Shown here: piece after piece, positions 21,640 through 21,938 of the stretch | Layout of the letters: each line of letters begins with the position of its first letter | Numbering within the stretch: the first letter of the stretch is position 1 | NCBI GenBank assembly: GCA_027083015.1 | Contig: JALWQS010000074.1 | Span: 1-21,938, forward strand | Origin: Candidatus Woesearchaeota archaeon | GTDB taxonomy: Archaea > Nanobdellota > Nanobdellia > Woesearchaeales > UBA11576 | Reading direction: 5' to 3' | Length of the DNA: 21,938 bases | Made by a program: the position numbers and the translations under genes | Notes under the pieces: generated by a model | Told to the model about the DNA's origin: nothing | What the model saw: the letters and a program-made list of their open reading frames with translations, nothing else | The model's database searches: none

Positions 21640-21938
21640 GATTAGCAGCGATAAGAGAATCCACAAAAGAAGACTTATAACCCTCTAAGGAAGAAAAACC
21701 TGAAGAAGAGAAAGGACTACCAGAATCATCAGAAAAAACAGGCTTCCTGACGACCAGACCCTGACGCCTCAAAGAATCAAGATACCAATCATGAGTAAGA
21801 TGCGCCGGACTGACAAGCAGAATATCGGATCTTCGTCTTTCAACATAAACAAAATAAAACATGATATTAGCCACAGTACTGGAAAGAGGTTCTGAAACAG
21901 GAAGGACAAGAACCGAATTTAGAGAGGGAACAGGAAGA
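21545..21938 (-). CDS. C-terminal part of an unrecognised protein (runs off the window)
   Basis: The minus-strand frame is open from the window edge to TGA at 21547-21545, giving 130 codons; the start is outside. Although a GTG at 21874 could serve as a start, the sequence before it (VLVLPVSEPLSST) looks like a continuing alpha/beta domain, so the gene is treated as partial. Notable stretches are RRSDILLVSPAHLTHDWYLD and SLRRQGLVVRKPVF, which faintly recall the C-terminal half of DUF218/YdcF-type proteins (S-x-A-H before a helix); this is a weak resemblance. A Ser-rich loop follows (DDSGSPFSSSGFSSLEGY). Codons are T/G-rich like other minus-strand genes here, which supports that it is real. 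It overlaps the end of the convergent two-TM gene by 95 nt. Confidence 0.6.
   Translation of the reverse strand, partial: LPVPSLNSVLVLPVSEPLSSTVANIMFYFVYVERRRSDILLVSPAHLTHDWYLDSLRRQGLVVRKPVFSDDSGSPFSSSGFSSLEGYKSSFVDSLIAANPKKVFYRVSGSFDEPSVKLVETSCSYSFFLV

Noticed and set aside
1..21938. CRISPR array or long direct repeats
   Set aside because: No regularly spaced repeats with unique spacers were seen on reading through the window.

Overview
The window looks archaeal, most likely from a DPANN lineage of the Woesearchaeales/Pacearchaeales kind; this is inferred from gene content, not from a marker search. The support is class III (archaeal) prepilin signal peptides, an archaeal-type alanyl-tRNA synthetase, an S-layer-type GGP domain, Shine-Dalgarno sites of the GGTGAT type, TATA boxes about 27 nt before start codons (leaderless transcripts), and two tRNA genes without encoded CCA that appear to carry introns at non-anticodon positions. 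No CRISPR array, rRNA or intact insertion sequence was seen. The + strand is A-rich throughout, whatever strand the genes are on.

Layout. 1-4255 (+): the tail of an unrecognised charged protein, then a type IV pilus operon: a GspE/FlaI/EpdL-like ATPase, two GspF/TadC-type membrane platform proteins, and a class III pilin, coupled by 4-bp overlaps at two of the three internal junctions. 4538-4990 (+): a second, separately transcribed pilin interrupted by an in-frame TAA. 5053-6834 (+): a small protein resembling the HPF/RaiA ribosome hibernation fold, a secreted or anchored surface protein, and a HIT-family protein that has lost two of its three triad histidines. 6850-7761 (-): a membrane-anchored caspase-like (His/Cys) protein. 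7946-8155 (-): a cluster of hairpins and tRNA-Gln(CUG) with a 29-nt T-loop intron. 8226-13874 (-): an RsmB/NOP2-type RNA m5C methyltransferase downstream of glmS, glmU and glmM, which together take fructose-6-phosphate to UDP-GlcNAc, the precursor for surface glycans and N-glycosylation.

13875-14295: a long divergent regulatory region with repeated CACATAA/TTATGTG and TCATATAAG motifs. 14296-16843 (+): a winged-helix protein fused to an S-layer-type domain, a small zinc-finger protein, and a coiled-coil membrane protein. 16935-19481 (+): AlaRS with a very short C-terminal region. 19488-19877 (-): a stand-alone CheY-like receiver. 19976-20118 (+): tRNA-Pro(CGG) with a ~68-nt D-loop insertion. 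20256-21182 (+): an HExxH zincin-like protein whose promoter is bracketed by two TGACA-N4-TGTCA palindromes. 21244-21938: a small two-TM basic protein running into a convergent partial gene.

Taken together the region is about cell-surface biogenesis (pili, surface proteins, UDP-GlcNAc, S-layer-type domain) and translation (AlaRS, two tRNAs, rRNA or tRNA methylation, possible hibernation factor). The points most worth following up are the two unusually placed tRNA introns, the interrupted pilin, the triad-less HIT protein, the caspase-like protein and the metalloprotease with paired operators.
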